Shown here piece by piece: positions 8,287 through 16,977 of a DNA stretch of 64,000 nt. How positions within the stretch are numbered: the first letter of the stretch is position 1; the number at the start of each line of letters is the position of its first letter. Below the pieces are notes generated by a model. It ran no database searches. It was not told the DNA's origin and saw nothing but the letters and a program-made list of their open reading frames with translations. The stretch comes from Flavimaribacter sp024343425 (GTDB lineage Bacteria; Pseudomonadota; Alphaproteobacteria; Rhizobiales; Rhizobiaceae), in assembly GCA_965227645.1 (NCBI GenBank), contig OZ245773.1, positions 3,782,001-3,846,000 of the forward strand, written 5' to 3'. The position numbers were made by a program, and so were the translations under genes.

Positions 8287-9478
8287 GGTCTGACCGGAAG
8301 TGTCCGGAAAGCCGCTCGGTGAGATCGAGCAGCGCTCGATCTGCGCCCGGCGCGCCGAGGAGCGAACAGGCGATGTTTCGATCACCCGATCCAGCGCCAA
8401 GCTGGACCTGCGGCGCCCCGGAATGTCCGGCGACAGCGTTCAGTCCCAGCGCACGCCCATAGAATTCTCCCAATGTCTCCTCCGTTTCGTCGTGTGTCAG
8501 CCAAGCGACCGGCGACACGGGTAAAATCAGGGCGGTGTCGGCAGGGCACAGTTGAAGGAGATGTCGCGTGAAAGCCTGGCGAACCTTGAGCGCCTCCCCG
8601 TACTCTCCTTCACCAATCCGCCCGACGCCCTCAAACCGCGCCTTGATCGACGGCCCGAAATCCGGGCGAATATCCGCAATCCTCTGCCCCAGGCTGCGGT
8701 TTATCTCGTAGCCCTGCACCGTCTGATAGGCCGTGCTCAACTCGGCAAGCGAAAACGCCTTGAAGAGCTTCACGGGCTCGTCCGTCGCAATTGCGTCGCC
8801 GGCGGCGACCATATCATCGGCGACGGCGTTCTCGACATGCTCCAACGCGTCTTCCACAAGTCTGACGCGACACACGGGCGGCGCGGTCGCCGCCGGAAGC
8901 AGCGTCTCTCCGACCTCGCGGAGGAGGCGCGCGTCGCGCGCGAACCAGCCCACCGTATCGTAGCTGGGCGCAAAGGGCAGCACGCCCTCGGTCGACACCG
9001 CTCCATGACTTGGCCTGAACCCGAAAACGCCGCAAAAGGCTGCCGGCACTCGGACAGAACCGCCGGTATCCGTACCGAGGGAAAAGTCGCATTGTCCCGT
9101 TGCAACCGCGACAGCCGACCCGCTTGAAGACCCACCCGGCAACCAGTCCGGATTGCGGGGATTTACAGGTGTTCCGTAGTGGGCGTTGGCGCCCTCGAGA
9201 CTGAAGGCAAGTTCGTCGGTCACGGTCTTGCCGATGCATCGCGCGCCTGTCGCAAACAACAGCTGCACGGCGTCGGCGTGCTTCACGGCGTTCGACGCGG
9301 CGGCCCGCCAGACCGGATTGCCGCCGCCGGTGCGATGGCCTTCCACATCGATCAGATCCTTGACGCCAAACGTTTTGCCGGCAAGCACGCCAGCGCCTGT
9401 CGCGGCGATATCGAACCGCTCTCCTGGTACGAAAGCGCTGCAGGCGGTCGGATGCATGTCGGTCGGCCTGATCGTCAC
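8279..9478 (-). CDS. Amidase (amidase-signature family)
   Basis: This is a serine hydrolase of about 399 residues from the amidase-signature family, cleaving a carbon-nitrogen amide bond. The full Ser-cisSer-Lys triad context is visible: lysine in 'GKTFGVKDLIDVEGH', the glycine-serine loop 'PGGSSSGSAVAVATG', and the nucleophile in 'GTDTGGSVRVPAAFCG'. The length is short for the family (often 450-500) but typical for its smaller members. The GTG start at 9478 overlaps the cysteine hydrolase stop (GTGA); an ATG at 9457 is an alternative. It probably acts in sequence with the neighbouring cysteine hydrolase. The exact substrate is not evident. Confidence 0.88.
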   Translation of the reverse strand: MTIRPTDMHPTACSAFVPGERFDIAATGAGVLAGKTFGVKDLIDVEGHRTGGGNPVWRAAASNAVKHADAVQLLFATGARCIGKTVTDELAFSLEGANAHYGTPVNPRNPDWLPGGSSSGSAVAVATGQCDFSLGTDTGGSVRVPAAFCGVFGFRPSHGAVSTEGVLPFAPSYDTVGWFARDARLLREVGETLLPAATAPPVCRVRLVEDALEHVENAVADDMVAAGDAIATDEPVKLFKAFSLAELSTAYQTVQGYEINRSLGQRIADIRPDFGPSIKARFEGVGRIGEGEYGEALKVRQAFTRHLLQLCPADTALILPVSPVAWLTHDETEETLGEFYGRALGLNAVAGHSGAPQVQLGAGSGDRNIACSLLGAPGADRALLDLTERLSGHFRSDHA

Positions 9479-10266
9479 TTGGGCAGCGCCGCGATCACGT
9501 CGCCGGACGAGCAGACGAAACCGAAGCACTTCTTCACATTCCAGACCGTCGCTTCGGTGCAGAAATCCGGCGAGGAGGTCGCGCAGCAATCCTCGACCAT
9601 GATGCAGCCATAGCCGAGGAAATTCGCGTCCGTCAGCGAGTGCAACACGCACTGGTCCGTATTCACGCCGGCGAAAAGAATGCTTCGTACGCCGAGGTTC
9701 TTCAGGATCGAATCGAGCGGCGTATCCCAGAACCCGCTGATTCTGTATTTGTCGACCATGATGTCGCTATCCAGCGGCTTCAGTTCATCGACGACGGCGG
9801 CCGCCCAGGAGTCTTTCTGCAGGACAGGCGCGCCGTTCGACGGCAGGGGATCGCCGAGACCAATGCCTTCCCCGCTGTTCTTGTAAAGATGGATCTGGTT
9901 GGGCGGCATGTTCAGCAGGTCAGGCCGATTGCCCCAGTTGACCCAGATGACCGGGACGTCATTGTCGCGCAACTTCGGCAGCAATGCCTGGAGCGGCTCA
10001 ATCGGCGCGCGATCGGATTCGTAATCGCCGCCGGCCTGTTCAACGAGACCGTCTTTCGCACAGAAATCGTTCTGCATGTCTATGATGATGATTGCGGTGC
10101 GCGCCAGGTCCACGGTCACCGTCTGCGGTTTTGCGTCGATCGTGGCGATGACCGGCTCCACCACCGGTAGTGTCATGTCGACATTGGCCTCCGTTGCAGT
10201 CCAGCGCGTATTGCGTCCGACGCCCAGCGGATTGCCCTTGACCGTCTGCCCCGATTGCTTGTCCAT
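9475..10266 (-). CDS. Cysteine hydrolase of the isochorismatase superfamily
   Basis: This 263-residue enzyme belongs to the superfamily that includes N-carbamoylsarcosine amidohydrolase, ureidoacrylate amidohydrolase and biuret hydrolase. The catalytic aspartate is in 'TAIIIIDMQNDFC', a lysine in 'DSWAAAVVDELKP...DKYRISGFWDT', and the nucleophilic cysteine in 'FAGVNTDQCVLHSLTDA'. The ATG at 10266 follows AAAGG eight bases away and is preferred over one 24 bases upstream. It is the first gene of the unit shared with amidase, TetR, gamma-glutamyltransferase and TauE, divergent from a BMP-type importer. Hydrolysis of a ureido or amide group is likely, but the substrate is unproven. Confidence 0.87.
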   Translation of the reverse strand: MDKQSGQTVKGNPLGVGRNTRWTATEANVDMTLPVVEPVIATIDAKPQTVTVDLARTAIIIIDMQNDFCAKDGLVEQAGGDYESDRAPIEPLQALLPKLRDNDVPVIWVNWGNRPDLLNMPPNQIHLYKNSGEGIGLGDPLPSNGAPVLQKDSWAAAVVDELKPLDSDIMVDKYRISGFWDTPLDSILKNLGVRSILFAGVNTDQCVLHSLTDANFLGYGCIMVEDCCATSSPDFCTEATVWNVKKCFGFVCSSGDVIAALPK

Positions 10267-10427
10267 ACCGTTCGCCTTTCGTATTCCCATGTTTTACCTG
10301 AAACAAAGCAAGCAGCGTGCCAGCGCCGCAATCGTCGGGTTTCCGGCGTTCTCCATTAGCGCCGCCCGCGAAGCTGCCCATTTGGACGGCAGTTGAGCCC
10401 CATGCATGAACAATAAATAATCATTTA

Positions 10428-10441
10428 CTTACTTAAGCAAG
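10428..10441. promoter_or_regulatory. Near-palindrome in the hydrolase/BMP divergent promoter region
   Basis: CTTACTTAAGCAAG is a 14-base palindrome with one mismatched pair, in an AT-rich patch of the 294-base gap between the divergent cysteine hydrolase and BMP genes. It is a candidate operator for the TetR protein encoded in the hydrolase unit. The rest of the gap (10267-10560) shows no gene, no clear riboswitch and no terminator. Confidence 0.35.
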
Positions 10442-10560
10442 CCTTATGGTCACTTAGTTCCCTTACAATTCAACAGCTTCCCGGTGTGGCACATGGATTG
10501 CATTGCCGAGGGGCGAGGTTCGCAGAACGCCTCGAACGACTCCAAGAGAAAGGGACACCA

Positions 10561-11532
10561 ATGTTCACCCGACGCTCAATCATAGCAAGCTTCGCAGCCG
10601 CGACACTGATGGTCGCCAGCTCCGCCGCTGCGTTCGCCGCCGACCCGCTCAAGGTCGGAATTCTCATCCCGGGCTCCAAGTCGGACAAAGGCTGGATGGA
10701 ATCCGGTTATAATGGTCTCGTCGCCGCGCAGGAAGAATACGGCGACAAGATCGAAGTCCAGATGATCGAAAACATCAACTACGCCGATATGGAGCAGGCG
10801 ATCACGCAGCTTGCATCCGGAAACGATCTCGTAATCGGCGTTGGCGGACAGACCCAGGCCGCCTTGGTCAAGATCGCCCCGCGCTTCCCGGATGTGAAAT
10901 TCTCCATCGTCGGGGGCAACGCCGGCGTGGAAGTGCCGAATGTCGCCGGTTATGACGTCAAACAGGCGGAAATCGCCTTTGTCGCCGGAGCCGCAGCCGC
11001 CATGCTCTCCGAAAACGGCGCCGTATCCTATGTTGGCGGAATGGAAATTCCGTCGATCGTCAACGCCGGCAAGGAGTTCGGCAATGGCGCGCGCTACATC
11101 AATCCCGACATCAAATATTTCGAAAACTACACCGGCGACTTCGACGACGTCGCAAAGTCCAAGGAGGCAACGCTCGCGGCCATCGCTCAGGGCGCCGATA
11201 TCCACTATCACATCCTGAACCTCGGCCTGCGCGGCATGGAACAGGCGGCGACCGAAAAAGGCACGCATATCATCGGTTCCTACACCGACTATTGCGGCTC
11301 CGATCCGCTTTATCTCGCCTATTCGATCACCGGCGTCGGCTTCCAGGTTGAATACGCCATCGACGAAGCGGTCAAGGGAACCTGGGAAGCCGGTTACAAG
11401 CCCTTTGGTCTCGCCATGGGCCCTGAGGCTTCCGGTATCGCCGTCTGCGAGCCGGCGCCTGGCATGATGGACAAACTCAACGCCATCATGGAAGATATCA
11501 AGTCCGGAAAGATCACGGTGCTCGAAGGTTGA
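10561..11532 (+). CDS. BMP-family ABC transporter substrate-binding protein
   Basis: This 323-residue periplasmic binding protein of the basic-membrane-protein/PnrA family is usually specific for nucleosides, purines or similar compounds. It has a signal peptide (MFTRRSIIASFAAATLMVAS, cleaved after 'AFA'). The mature part has 'LKVGILIPGSKSDKGWMESGYNGL', matching the family's ligand-contacting loop. The ATG at 10561 is preceded by AAAGGGA at good spacing. It leads a four-gene importer operon with an ATPase and two permeases, divergent from the hydrolase-amidase unit, so the ligand is probably the substrate of those enzymes. Confidence 0.93.
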   Translation: MFTRRSIIASFAAATLMVASSAAAFAADPLKVGILIPGSKSDKGWMESGYNGLVAAQEEYGDKIEVQMIENINYADMEQAITQLASGNDLVIGVGGQTQAALVKIAPRFPDVKFSIVGGNAGVEVPNVAGYDVKQAEIAFVAGAAAAMLSENGAVSYVGGMEIPSIVNAGKEFGNGARYINPDIKYFENYTGDFDDVAKSKEATLAAIAQGADIHYHILNLGLRGMEQAATEKGTHIIGSYTDYCGSDPLYLAYSITGVGFQVEYAIDEAVKGTWEAGYKPFGLAMGPEASGIAVCEPAPGMMDKLNAIMEDIKSGKITVLEG

Positions 11533-11537
11533 GACAT

Positions 11538-13127
11538 ATGAGCCAGGGCACGGCCGTGCAGGACGTGCCCACCCCCGCAGAAATGACCGAACCGCAGCCG
11601 CTCCTGACGCTCTCCGGAGTAAACAAGCGGTTCGGCGAATTTTCAGCTCTCTCAGACATAAACATCGCCTTCAACGCGCATGAGGCGCATTGCCTGCTCG
11701 GCGAAAACGGAGCCGGCAAATCGACACTTTGCAACCTGGTGTTCGGCATACATCAGCCCACATCGGGAGACATGCGGCTTGATGGCGCGCCCTATGCGCC
11801 AGCCAACCCGCGCGACGCCATGCGCCACGGCGTCGCCATGGTGCATCAGCATTTCAGCCTGATCAATGAACTGCCGGTGATCGACAATCTGCTGATCGCG
11901 AAGAAATTCGGACGCCTGAATCGAAAAGCCGAAGCTGAAAAGATCGTAGCGTTGGCGACGGAGTTCGGTCTGGACCTGGCCCCTTTCGAGATCGTTGGCG
12001 ACCTCTCGGTCGGCCAGCGTCAGCGTATCGAAATCGTCAAGTGCCTGATGCAGCGTCCGCGCCTGCTTATCCTCGACGAACCGACTGCGGTCTTGCTGCC
12101 GGAAGAGATCAACTCACTGCTCGACGTCTGCCGCCGCGTCGCCGAAAGCGGCTGTGCGGTTGTCATGGTGACGCATAAACTTGCCGAGATCACCCGCGTC
12201 GCCGACCGCGTCACCGTCTTGCGCGGCGGACGCGCGGTGGCCCATTCGGCGGAACCGTCAAATGATATGGATATGCTGGTTCGCGCAATGATCAGCCGGG
12301 AAGGCGAAGCCAGCGACGATCGCAATTTCGGCGTCAGCGCACTTCCGCCGCGCAAGCTGACGCCGCATCGCGGTCCGCGGCCCGAGGCCATGCAGATCGA
12401 CAATCTTTCCTTTGTCGACGAGATCGGCGTCAAACGCCTTGACAGCGTCACGCTGACGATCGCGGAAGGCGAAATTGTCGGCGTCGCCGGTGTGGAAGGA
12501 AACGGACAGAGCGAGCTTGGATCCATCCTGGCGGGGCTTTCCCGTGCGACGAGCGGCCGATGGTTTGCGGCGGGTCATGAAATGACGACGGCGAAACCGC
12601 GCCAGATTACTGCGGCGGGCGTGGGCGTCATTCCCGAAGACCGGCACCTGGTCGCGTCGATCGGACAGCTGTCGCTCGCCGACAATCTGCAGCTTGGTCG
12701 CATGCAGAGATTTGCCCGATACGGCCTTATCGACCGCAAGGACCAACGCGAAGCAGCAAGCGCCCTCATGCAACTTTTCGACGTGCGCGCGCCCGACAGC
12801 CAATCGGCGTTCTCGACGCTTTCCGGAGGTAACCAGCAAAAAGCGGTGCTTGCGCGCGAACTGACGACGCCGAATTTGCGCTTCCTTCTGGCCGCCCATC
12901 CGACGCGCGGACTGGATATCGGCGCCATTGAAGCCGTCTATACTTTCATTCGCCAGGCAGCCGACCGAAATACCGGCGTTCTGCTGATCTCCTCGGAACT
13001 GGACGAATTGCTTGCCGTCGCCGACCGCATCGTCGTTTTCTATCGCGGCCGCATCATCGGAGAGCGGCCAGCTACCAGCGACAACAGGGATGACATTGGT
13101 TCGCTGATGTCCGGAAAGGCGCCATGA
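11538..13127 (+). CDS. ABC transporter ATP-binding protein, double-domain (BMP/nucleoside type)
   Basis: This 529-residue protein has two fused ATPase domains, as in nucleoside-type (NupO/YufO-like) and ribose-type ABC importers. Domain 1 has Walker A 'GENGAGKSTL', signature 'LSVGQRQRIEI' and Walker B 'LLILDEPTAVL'. Domain 2 (from about residue 270) has a degenerate Walker A 'GVEGNGQSEL', signature 'LSGGNQQKAVLAREL' and Walker B 'LLAAHPTRGLD' lacking the normal aspartate-glutamate, as is typical for this subfamily. GAAGG lies nine bases before the ATG at 11538. It overlaps the first permease by four bases. Confidence 0.93.
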   Translation: MSQGTAVQDVPTPAEMTEPQPLLTLSGVNKRFGEFSALSDINIAFNAHEAHCLLGENGAGKSTLCNLVFGIHQPTSGDMRLDGAPYAPANPRDAMRHGVAMVHQHFSLINELPVIDNLLIAKKFGRLNRKAEAEKIVALATEFGLDLAPFEIVGDLSVGQRQRIEIVKCLMQRPRLLILDEPTAVLLPEEINSLLDVCRRVAESGCAVVMVTHKLAEITRVADRVTVLRGGRAVAHSAEPSNDMDMLVRAMISREGEASDDRNFGVSALPPRKLTPHRGPRPEAMQIDNLSFVDEIGVKRLDSVTLTIAEGEIVGVAGVEGNGQSELGSILAGLSRATSGRWFAAGHEMTTAKPRQITAAGVGVIPEDRHLVASIGQLSLADNLQLGRMQRFARYGLIDRKDQREAASALMQLFDVRAPDSQSAFSTLSGGNQQKAVLARELTTPNLRFLLAAHPTRGLDIGAIEAVYTFIRQAADRNTGVLLISSELDELLAVADRIVVFYRGRIIGERPATSDNRDDIGSLMSGKAP

Positions 13128-14218
13128 CGGATATCCCGCAGTTTTCGCCGGGCATCCGATCGGCAGCCTACAAGGACATGCTCGGGAGGATAGCCATCCC
13201 GGTCATTGCCGTTGTCGCGGCGTTCCTCGTCGGCCTGATTGCCGTCATGGCCATGGGCGTGTCGCTCGACCGGGCGGTCTCGGCGTTCATCAACGGCGCC
13301 ATCGGCTCGGCCTATTCGATTTCAGCGTCGCTGAACCGGTCCGTCTCGCTTGCGCTCGTCGGAATCGGCTTCGTCATCGCCGCCCGCGCCGGGCTGACAA
13401 ATGTCGGCGGCGAAGGTCAGATCGCAATGGGCGGCGTGTTCGCCACGGCGTTATGCCTGGCTCCCGGCATGGCGGAACTGCCGTTTGGCCTGTCCTTCGT
13501 CATTCCGCTTGTCGGAGGCGCGATAGCCGGCGGCGTCTGGGGCGCGATTGCAGGATTCCTTAAAGTTCGCGCCGGGGCAAACGAGGTCATCACGACCCTG
13601 CTGCTGTCCTTCATCGCTATCTGGCTGCTCTACTGGTCGGTCCAGTCTGAAAATCTGCTGCGCCAGCCCATGACGTCATCCGCAACGCTGCCGGAATCCC
13701 TTTCCATTCCTGCATCCACACAGGTTCCCCTGCTGACCGGTTCATACGCCTCGCCTGTCACCTGGGGTTTGCCGCTGACGATTGTGATCGCGATTGCCGC
13801 GGCGCTCGTTCTCTCCCGCTCCGTTTTCGGCTTCAACCTCAAGGCCATCGGCTTCAATCCGGTCGCAGCCGCCCGCGCAGGCATTGCGGTCGGCGCAGGC
13901 GTCGTCACCGCATTGTTTGTCGCTGGCGCGCTTGGCGGTCTCGCCGGCGCCCTGATGCTGCAAGGCGAGCAATATTCGCTGAAAGCCGGTTTCTCGTCGA
14001 ACTACGGTTTCGACGGGCTTGTCGTCGGTCTGCTCGCACGGAACTCGATTACGGGCGTTATCGCCGGTGCGTTGCTCTTCGGCTTCATGCGCTCTGGCGG
14101 CATCTCCATGGAAATGATGGCCTCGGTCCCCTCCGCCCTCGTCGGCATCATCCAGGGCCTGATCGTTGTGTCGATCGCGGGAGCCGCCTATTTTCTCGAC
14201 CGGAGGCCCGTGCGATGA
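13124..14218 (+). CDS. ABC transporter permease (BMP/nucleoside type, first)
   Basis: This 364-residue inner-membrane permease belongs to the branched-chain/ribose permease superfamily, with about ten hydrophobic segments. The motif 'ARAGLTNVGGEGQIAMGGVFAT' near residues 88-108 is characteristic of nucleoside-type (YufP/NupP) permeases, and 'GFNPVAAARAGIAVG' marks the coupling region that contacts the ATPase. ATGA overlaps link it to the ATPase before it and the second permease after it. It forms a heterodimeric channel with the next gene product. Confidence 0.92.
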   Translation: MTDIPQFSPGIRSAAYKDMLGRIAIPVIAVVAAFLVGLIAVMAMGVSLDRAVSAFINGAIGSAYSISASLNRSVSLALVGIGFVIAARAGLTNVGGEGQIAMGGVFATALCLAPGMAELPFGLSFVIPLVGGAIAGGVWGAIAGFLKVRAGANEVITTLLLSFIAIWLLYWSVQSENLLRQPMTSSATLPESLSIPASTQVPLLTGSYASPVTWGLPLTIVIAIAAALVLSRSVFGFNLKAIGFNPVAAARAGIAVGAGVVTALFVAGALGGLAGALMLQGEQYSLKAGFSSNYGFDGLVVGLLARNSITGVIAGALLFGFMRSGGISMEMMASVPSALVGIIQGLIVVSIAGAAYFLDRRPVR

Positions 14219-15129
14219 CAATGGAACTCTTTGTGGTTTTCCTGGCCTCTTCCGTCCGGCTTGCCGTTCCTCTGCTGTTTGCCGCAACCGGCGAGTATGT
14301 CAGCGAACGGGCCGGCGTCGTCAATATGAGCGTCGAAGGGATGATGCTGACAGGCGCCTTCGGCGGCGCGCTCGGTACGGCGATGACGGGTTCCCCCTTT
14401 ATCGGATTGCTCTTCGCCATCGTGTTCGTTCTTCCGATCGCGGTTCTGCAAAGCGTGTTGACCAACACCTTGCGCGCCAACCAGGTGGTGACCGGAATAG
14501 GTATCAATATCCTCGTTCTGGGGCTGACGACGCTCGGCTACCGGCAGTTTTTTGGAAACCGTTCCCGCGAGATGATCACGGGTTTCAACGCGTGGTCTCC
14601 GCCGTTGCTTGGAGACCTGCCCGTCATCGGTCCGATTTTTCATCAGGCTGGCCTGGCCTATCTGGCCGTCGCAATCATCGTCGCGCTCGCCTGGTTCATG
14701 TCACGCACAGGCGTGGGCGTCGCGTTGCGAGCCGCCGGCGAGGATCCTCACGCAGTGGCGATTTCCGGCGTTCCCGTGATTGCCTTGAGGCACGGCGCTG
14801 TCCTTTTTACCGGCCTGATGGCGGCGCTCGGCGGGGCTTTCCTGTCGATTGCTGAAATTCACACATTTACGGAAGGCATGACCCGGGGGGCCGGTTATCT
14901 GGCGATTGTCGCCGTGATTTTCGGCAATTGGCGAATTTGGCGCATTGTGCTTGCCTGCCTGCTGTTCGGCGCAGCGACAGCGTTGCAATTCCAGTTGCCG
15001 GCGATCGGCGTCCAGTTGCCGAACGCGCTGCTTATCATGATGCCCTATTTGCTGGCGTTGCTTGCTGTTGCAGGGCTTGTTGGACGCCAGATTGCGCCGC
15101 GAGCGCTCGCACAGCCTTTCTGGAAATAA
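14215..15129 (+). CDS. ABC transporter permease (BMP/nucleoside type, second)
   Basis: This 304-residue partner permease of the importer has the family's opening 'FAATGEYVSERAGVVNMSVEGMMLTGAFGG' and about eight to nine membrane helices (residues roughly 5-295). 'RAAGEDPHAVAISGVPVIALR' is the ATPase-contacting loop. It overlaps the previous permease by four bases and ends the importer operon 14 bases before a convergent efflux gene. The two permeases share the family fold but not close identity, as usual for heterodimers. Confidence 0.92.
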   Translation: MTMELFVVFLASSVRLAVPLLFAATGEYVSERAGVVNMSVEGMMLTGAFGGALGTAMTGSPFIGLLFAIVFVLPIAVLQSVLTNTLRANQVVTGIGINILVLGLTTLGYRQFFGNRSREMITGFNAWSPPLLGDLPVIGPIFHQAGLAYLAVAIIVALAWFMSRTGVGVALRAAGEDPHAVAISGVPVIALRHGAVLFTGLMAALGGAFLSIAEIHTFTEGMTRGAGYLAIVAVIFGNWRIWRIVLACLLFGAATALQFQLPAIGVQLPNALLIMMPYLLALLAVAGLVGRQIAPRALAQPFWK

Positions 15130-15142
15130 AAGGGGGCTACTT

Positions 15143-16411
15143 TCAGTCCGGCATCTGGGTGCGGCCGACCGGAAGGCTTGCAATCACATCCTTGCGCGGC
15201 TCCGGCTCGGCAAGGTGCGGGTGCCGCCTGTAGACGATGTATGACACGCAGGACAGAAGCCCGAGAACTGGAACCAGCGTCGCCATGGCGAACGTGGGAT
15301 TGGCGAAAAAACCGCCGATTGTCCCCATCACGAGACCGGTTCCCATCTGCACAAAACCCATCAGCGAAGCCGCCGCTCCGGCAATACGGGGAAACGGCGC
15401 CAGAGCCGCTGTCGTCATGGCCGGCATCACGAAGGCTATGCCCGCGGAATATATACCTATGGGAAGGATCACCCGGAGATAACTGGGCTCCATAAAGAAC
15501 AACGCCATGCTGGCGATGCTGCCGAGAAAAATGAAAGCAAGGCCCGGCAACACCAGACTATAGGCGCTGTAGCGTCCAATCAGATGGCGAACGACCAGCG
15601 AGCCTAGAAAGAAGCAGCCAGTCTGCAACAACATGCCAAGCCCGTACTCGGTTGGCGACAGGCCGACCTGCCCCATAAGAATGAACGGCAGGAAGGTCAT
15701 CATGGTGTAGACCGCGCCGATTGCACCCGCCAGCGTCAGCGTCGTCGCCATGAAATGCGCGTTGGTCAACAATTGCCCGTATGAACTGATAAGAGACGCC
15801 ACATTGAAACGGGATCTGTCGGCGACAACCGTCTCCTTCAGCGAAAAGGCAGTGACCAGGACCACAGCCACGCCCATCAACGCCATGAAGAAGAAGATTG
15901 AGCGCCAGCCGAACAATTGCAGCATCGCGCCGCCGAGGGTCGGCGCAAAGGCCGGCCCCACAGCCAGGATAATGCCGATCAGGTTCATGATGCGTGCGGA
16001 CGTGTCTCCGCGATAGAGATCACGAACGATCGCCCGTGATATTGCTATGCCGGCGGATGCGCCGATACCCTGGACGAACCGCGCAGCGATCAACACCTCG
16101 ATCGTCGGCGCGACAAGCGCAACGAGCGTAGCGAGCAGAAAAATGCCCATGAACACGAAGGTGACGGGTTTCCTGCCGAGCGCGTCGGAGATCGGACCTG
16201 CGACAAGCTGCGCCGTGGCGAAGCCGCCGAAATAGATGGTCAGGGTCAGATTGACCATCGCCTGGGTGGTGTTGAGCGCGTCGATGATCTGCGTCATCGC
16301 CGGCGTATAAAGCGCCAGGGTCACCGGGCCGATGGCGACGAACAAGGCGCCGATCAAACTGACCTTGCGCTCACTCATCACGGGCGCAAATGTGTGGCCG
16401 GTGGCGTTCAT
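15143..16411 (-). CDS. Bcr/CflA-type MFS multidrug efflux transporter
   Basis: This 422-residue major-facilitator protein has 12 predicted helices. 'YTPAMTQIIDALNTTQAMVNLTLT' in helices 1-2, 'GPISDALGRKPVTF' (the MFS loop 2-3 signature) and 'RFVQGIGASAGIAISRAIVRD' (motif C region) place it with the Bcr/CflA drug-proton antiporters. The start at 16411 overlaps the stop of the marR gene (ATGA), so the pump is co-expressed with its regulator. The exported drug cannot be predicted. Confidence 0.9.
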   Translation of the reverse strand: MNATGHTFAPVMSERKVSLIGALFVAIGPVTLALYTPAMTQIIDALNTTQAMVNLTLTIYFGGFATAQLVAGPISDALGRKPVTFVFMGIFLLATLVALVAPTIEVLIAARFVQGIGASAGIAISRAIVRDLYRGDTSARIMNLIGIILAVGPAFAPTLGGAMLQLFGWRSIFFFMALMGVAVVLVTAFSLKETVVADRSRFNVASLISSYGQLLTNAHFMATTLTLAGAIGAVYTMMTFLPFILMGQVGLSPTEYGLGMLLQTGCFFLGSLVVRHLIGRYSAYSLVLPGLAFIFLGSIASMALFFMEPSYLRVILPIGIYSAGIAFVMPAMTTAALAPFPRIAGAAASLMGFVQMGTGLVMGTIGGFFANPTFAMATLVPVLGLLSCVSYIVYRRHPHLAEPEPRKDVIASLPVGRTQMPD

Positions 16412-16884
16412 TGCGCCATTTCCTTCACCTGCTGACGCACGGTCGCAAAATTGCTGCGTACGGCGAGAGCCGTCTTGCGGAAGAGTTCCCATTCCTCGGC
16501 GGGAATGGCGCCGCGCGCGGCGAGCCGCACCGCCTCGCCGATGTCTTCCAGCTTCCTCATGATCGGCAACGCTTCGTCAGTCAGCGATACGAATTTGGCG
16601 CGGCGATCTTCCGGATCGGCGACGCGTTCCAGCAGGCCTGCGCCTTCCAATCGGTCAATGAAGGTCGTGATGCTCATGCGGGCAATGCCAAGCCGATCGG
16701 CGAGCAGATGCTGGCGGATCGGTTGGCACCGCGCGACATGAGCGAGAACACGCGCCTCGGCGGGGGTTACGCCCAGACCCGCCTCAGCGACGCGCTGTTC
16801 GAATTCGCCGCGCATCAGCCGCGAAATGTCGAACAATAAAAAGGAGATGTTCTCGGGATCGATACCGCTTTTCAAGGGAAACAC
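16408..16884 (-). CDS. MarR-family transcriptional regulator
   Basis: This 158-residue winged-helix regulator has 'LGVTPAEARVLAHVARCQPIRQHLLADRLGIARMSITTFIDRLEGAGLLERVADPEDRR', in which the recognition helix and the wing of MarR proteins are clear (quoted for orientation in pieces: 'LLADRLGIARMS', 'RVADPEDRR'). It starts at a GTG at 16884 without an obvious ribosome site. It lies directly before the efflux gene, and a palindrome at 16905-16921 just upstream is its likely operator. It probably represses the pair until a toxic ligand binds. Confidence 0.92.
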   Translation of the reverse strand: MFPLKSGIDPENISFLLFDISRLMRGEFEQRVAEAGLGVTPAEARVLAHVARCQPIRQHLLADRLGIARMSITTFIDRLEGAGLLERVADPEDRRAKFVSLTDEALPIMRKLEDIGEAVRLAARGAIPAEEWELFRKTALAVRSNFATVRQQVKEMAQ

Positions 16885-16904
16885 TTTTTGTATGATAAAC
16901 TGAT

Positions 16905-16921
16905 AGTAAGTCTATCTTACT
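16905..16921. promoter_or_regulatory. Inverted repeat upstream of marR, candidate operator
   Basis: AGTAAG-TCTAT-CTTACT forms a perfect six-base inverted repeat with a five-base spacer, 21 bases upstream of the marR start in an AT-rich stretch. The dyad size and location fit an autoregulatory MarR operator covering the promoter. The assignment is by position only. Confidence 0.5.
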
Positions 16922-16977
16922 TATATACGCCGTCAACTGCCCGGTTCTGCAAGCCTCACCTGCAAAAATAGCGAACC

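Noticed and set aside
10267..10560. A RutR-type operator (TTGACCA-NN-TGGTCAA) expected for the TetR protein
   Set aside because: No such sequence is present in the divergent region; only the weaker CTTACTTAAGCAAG dyad is seen.
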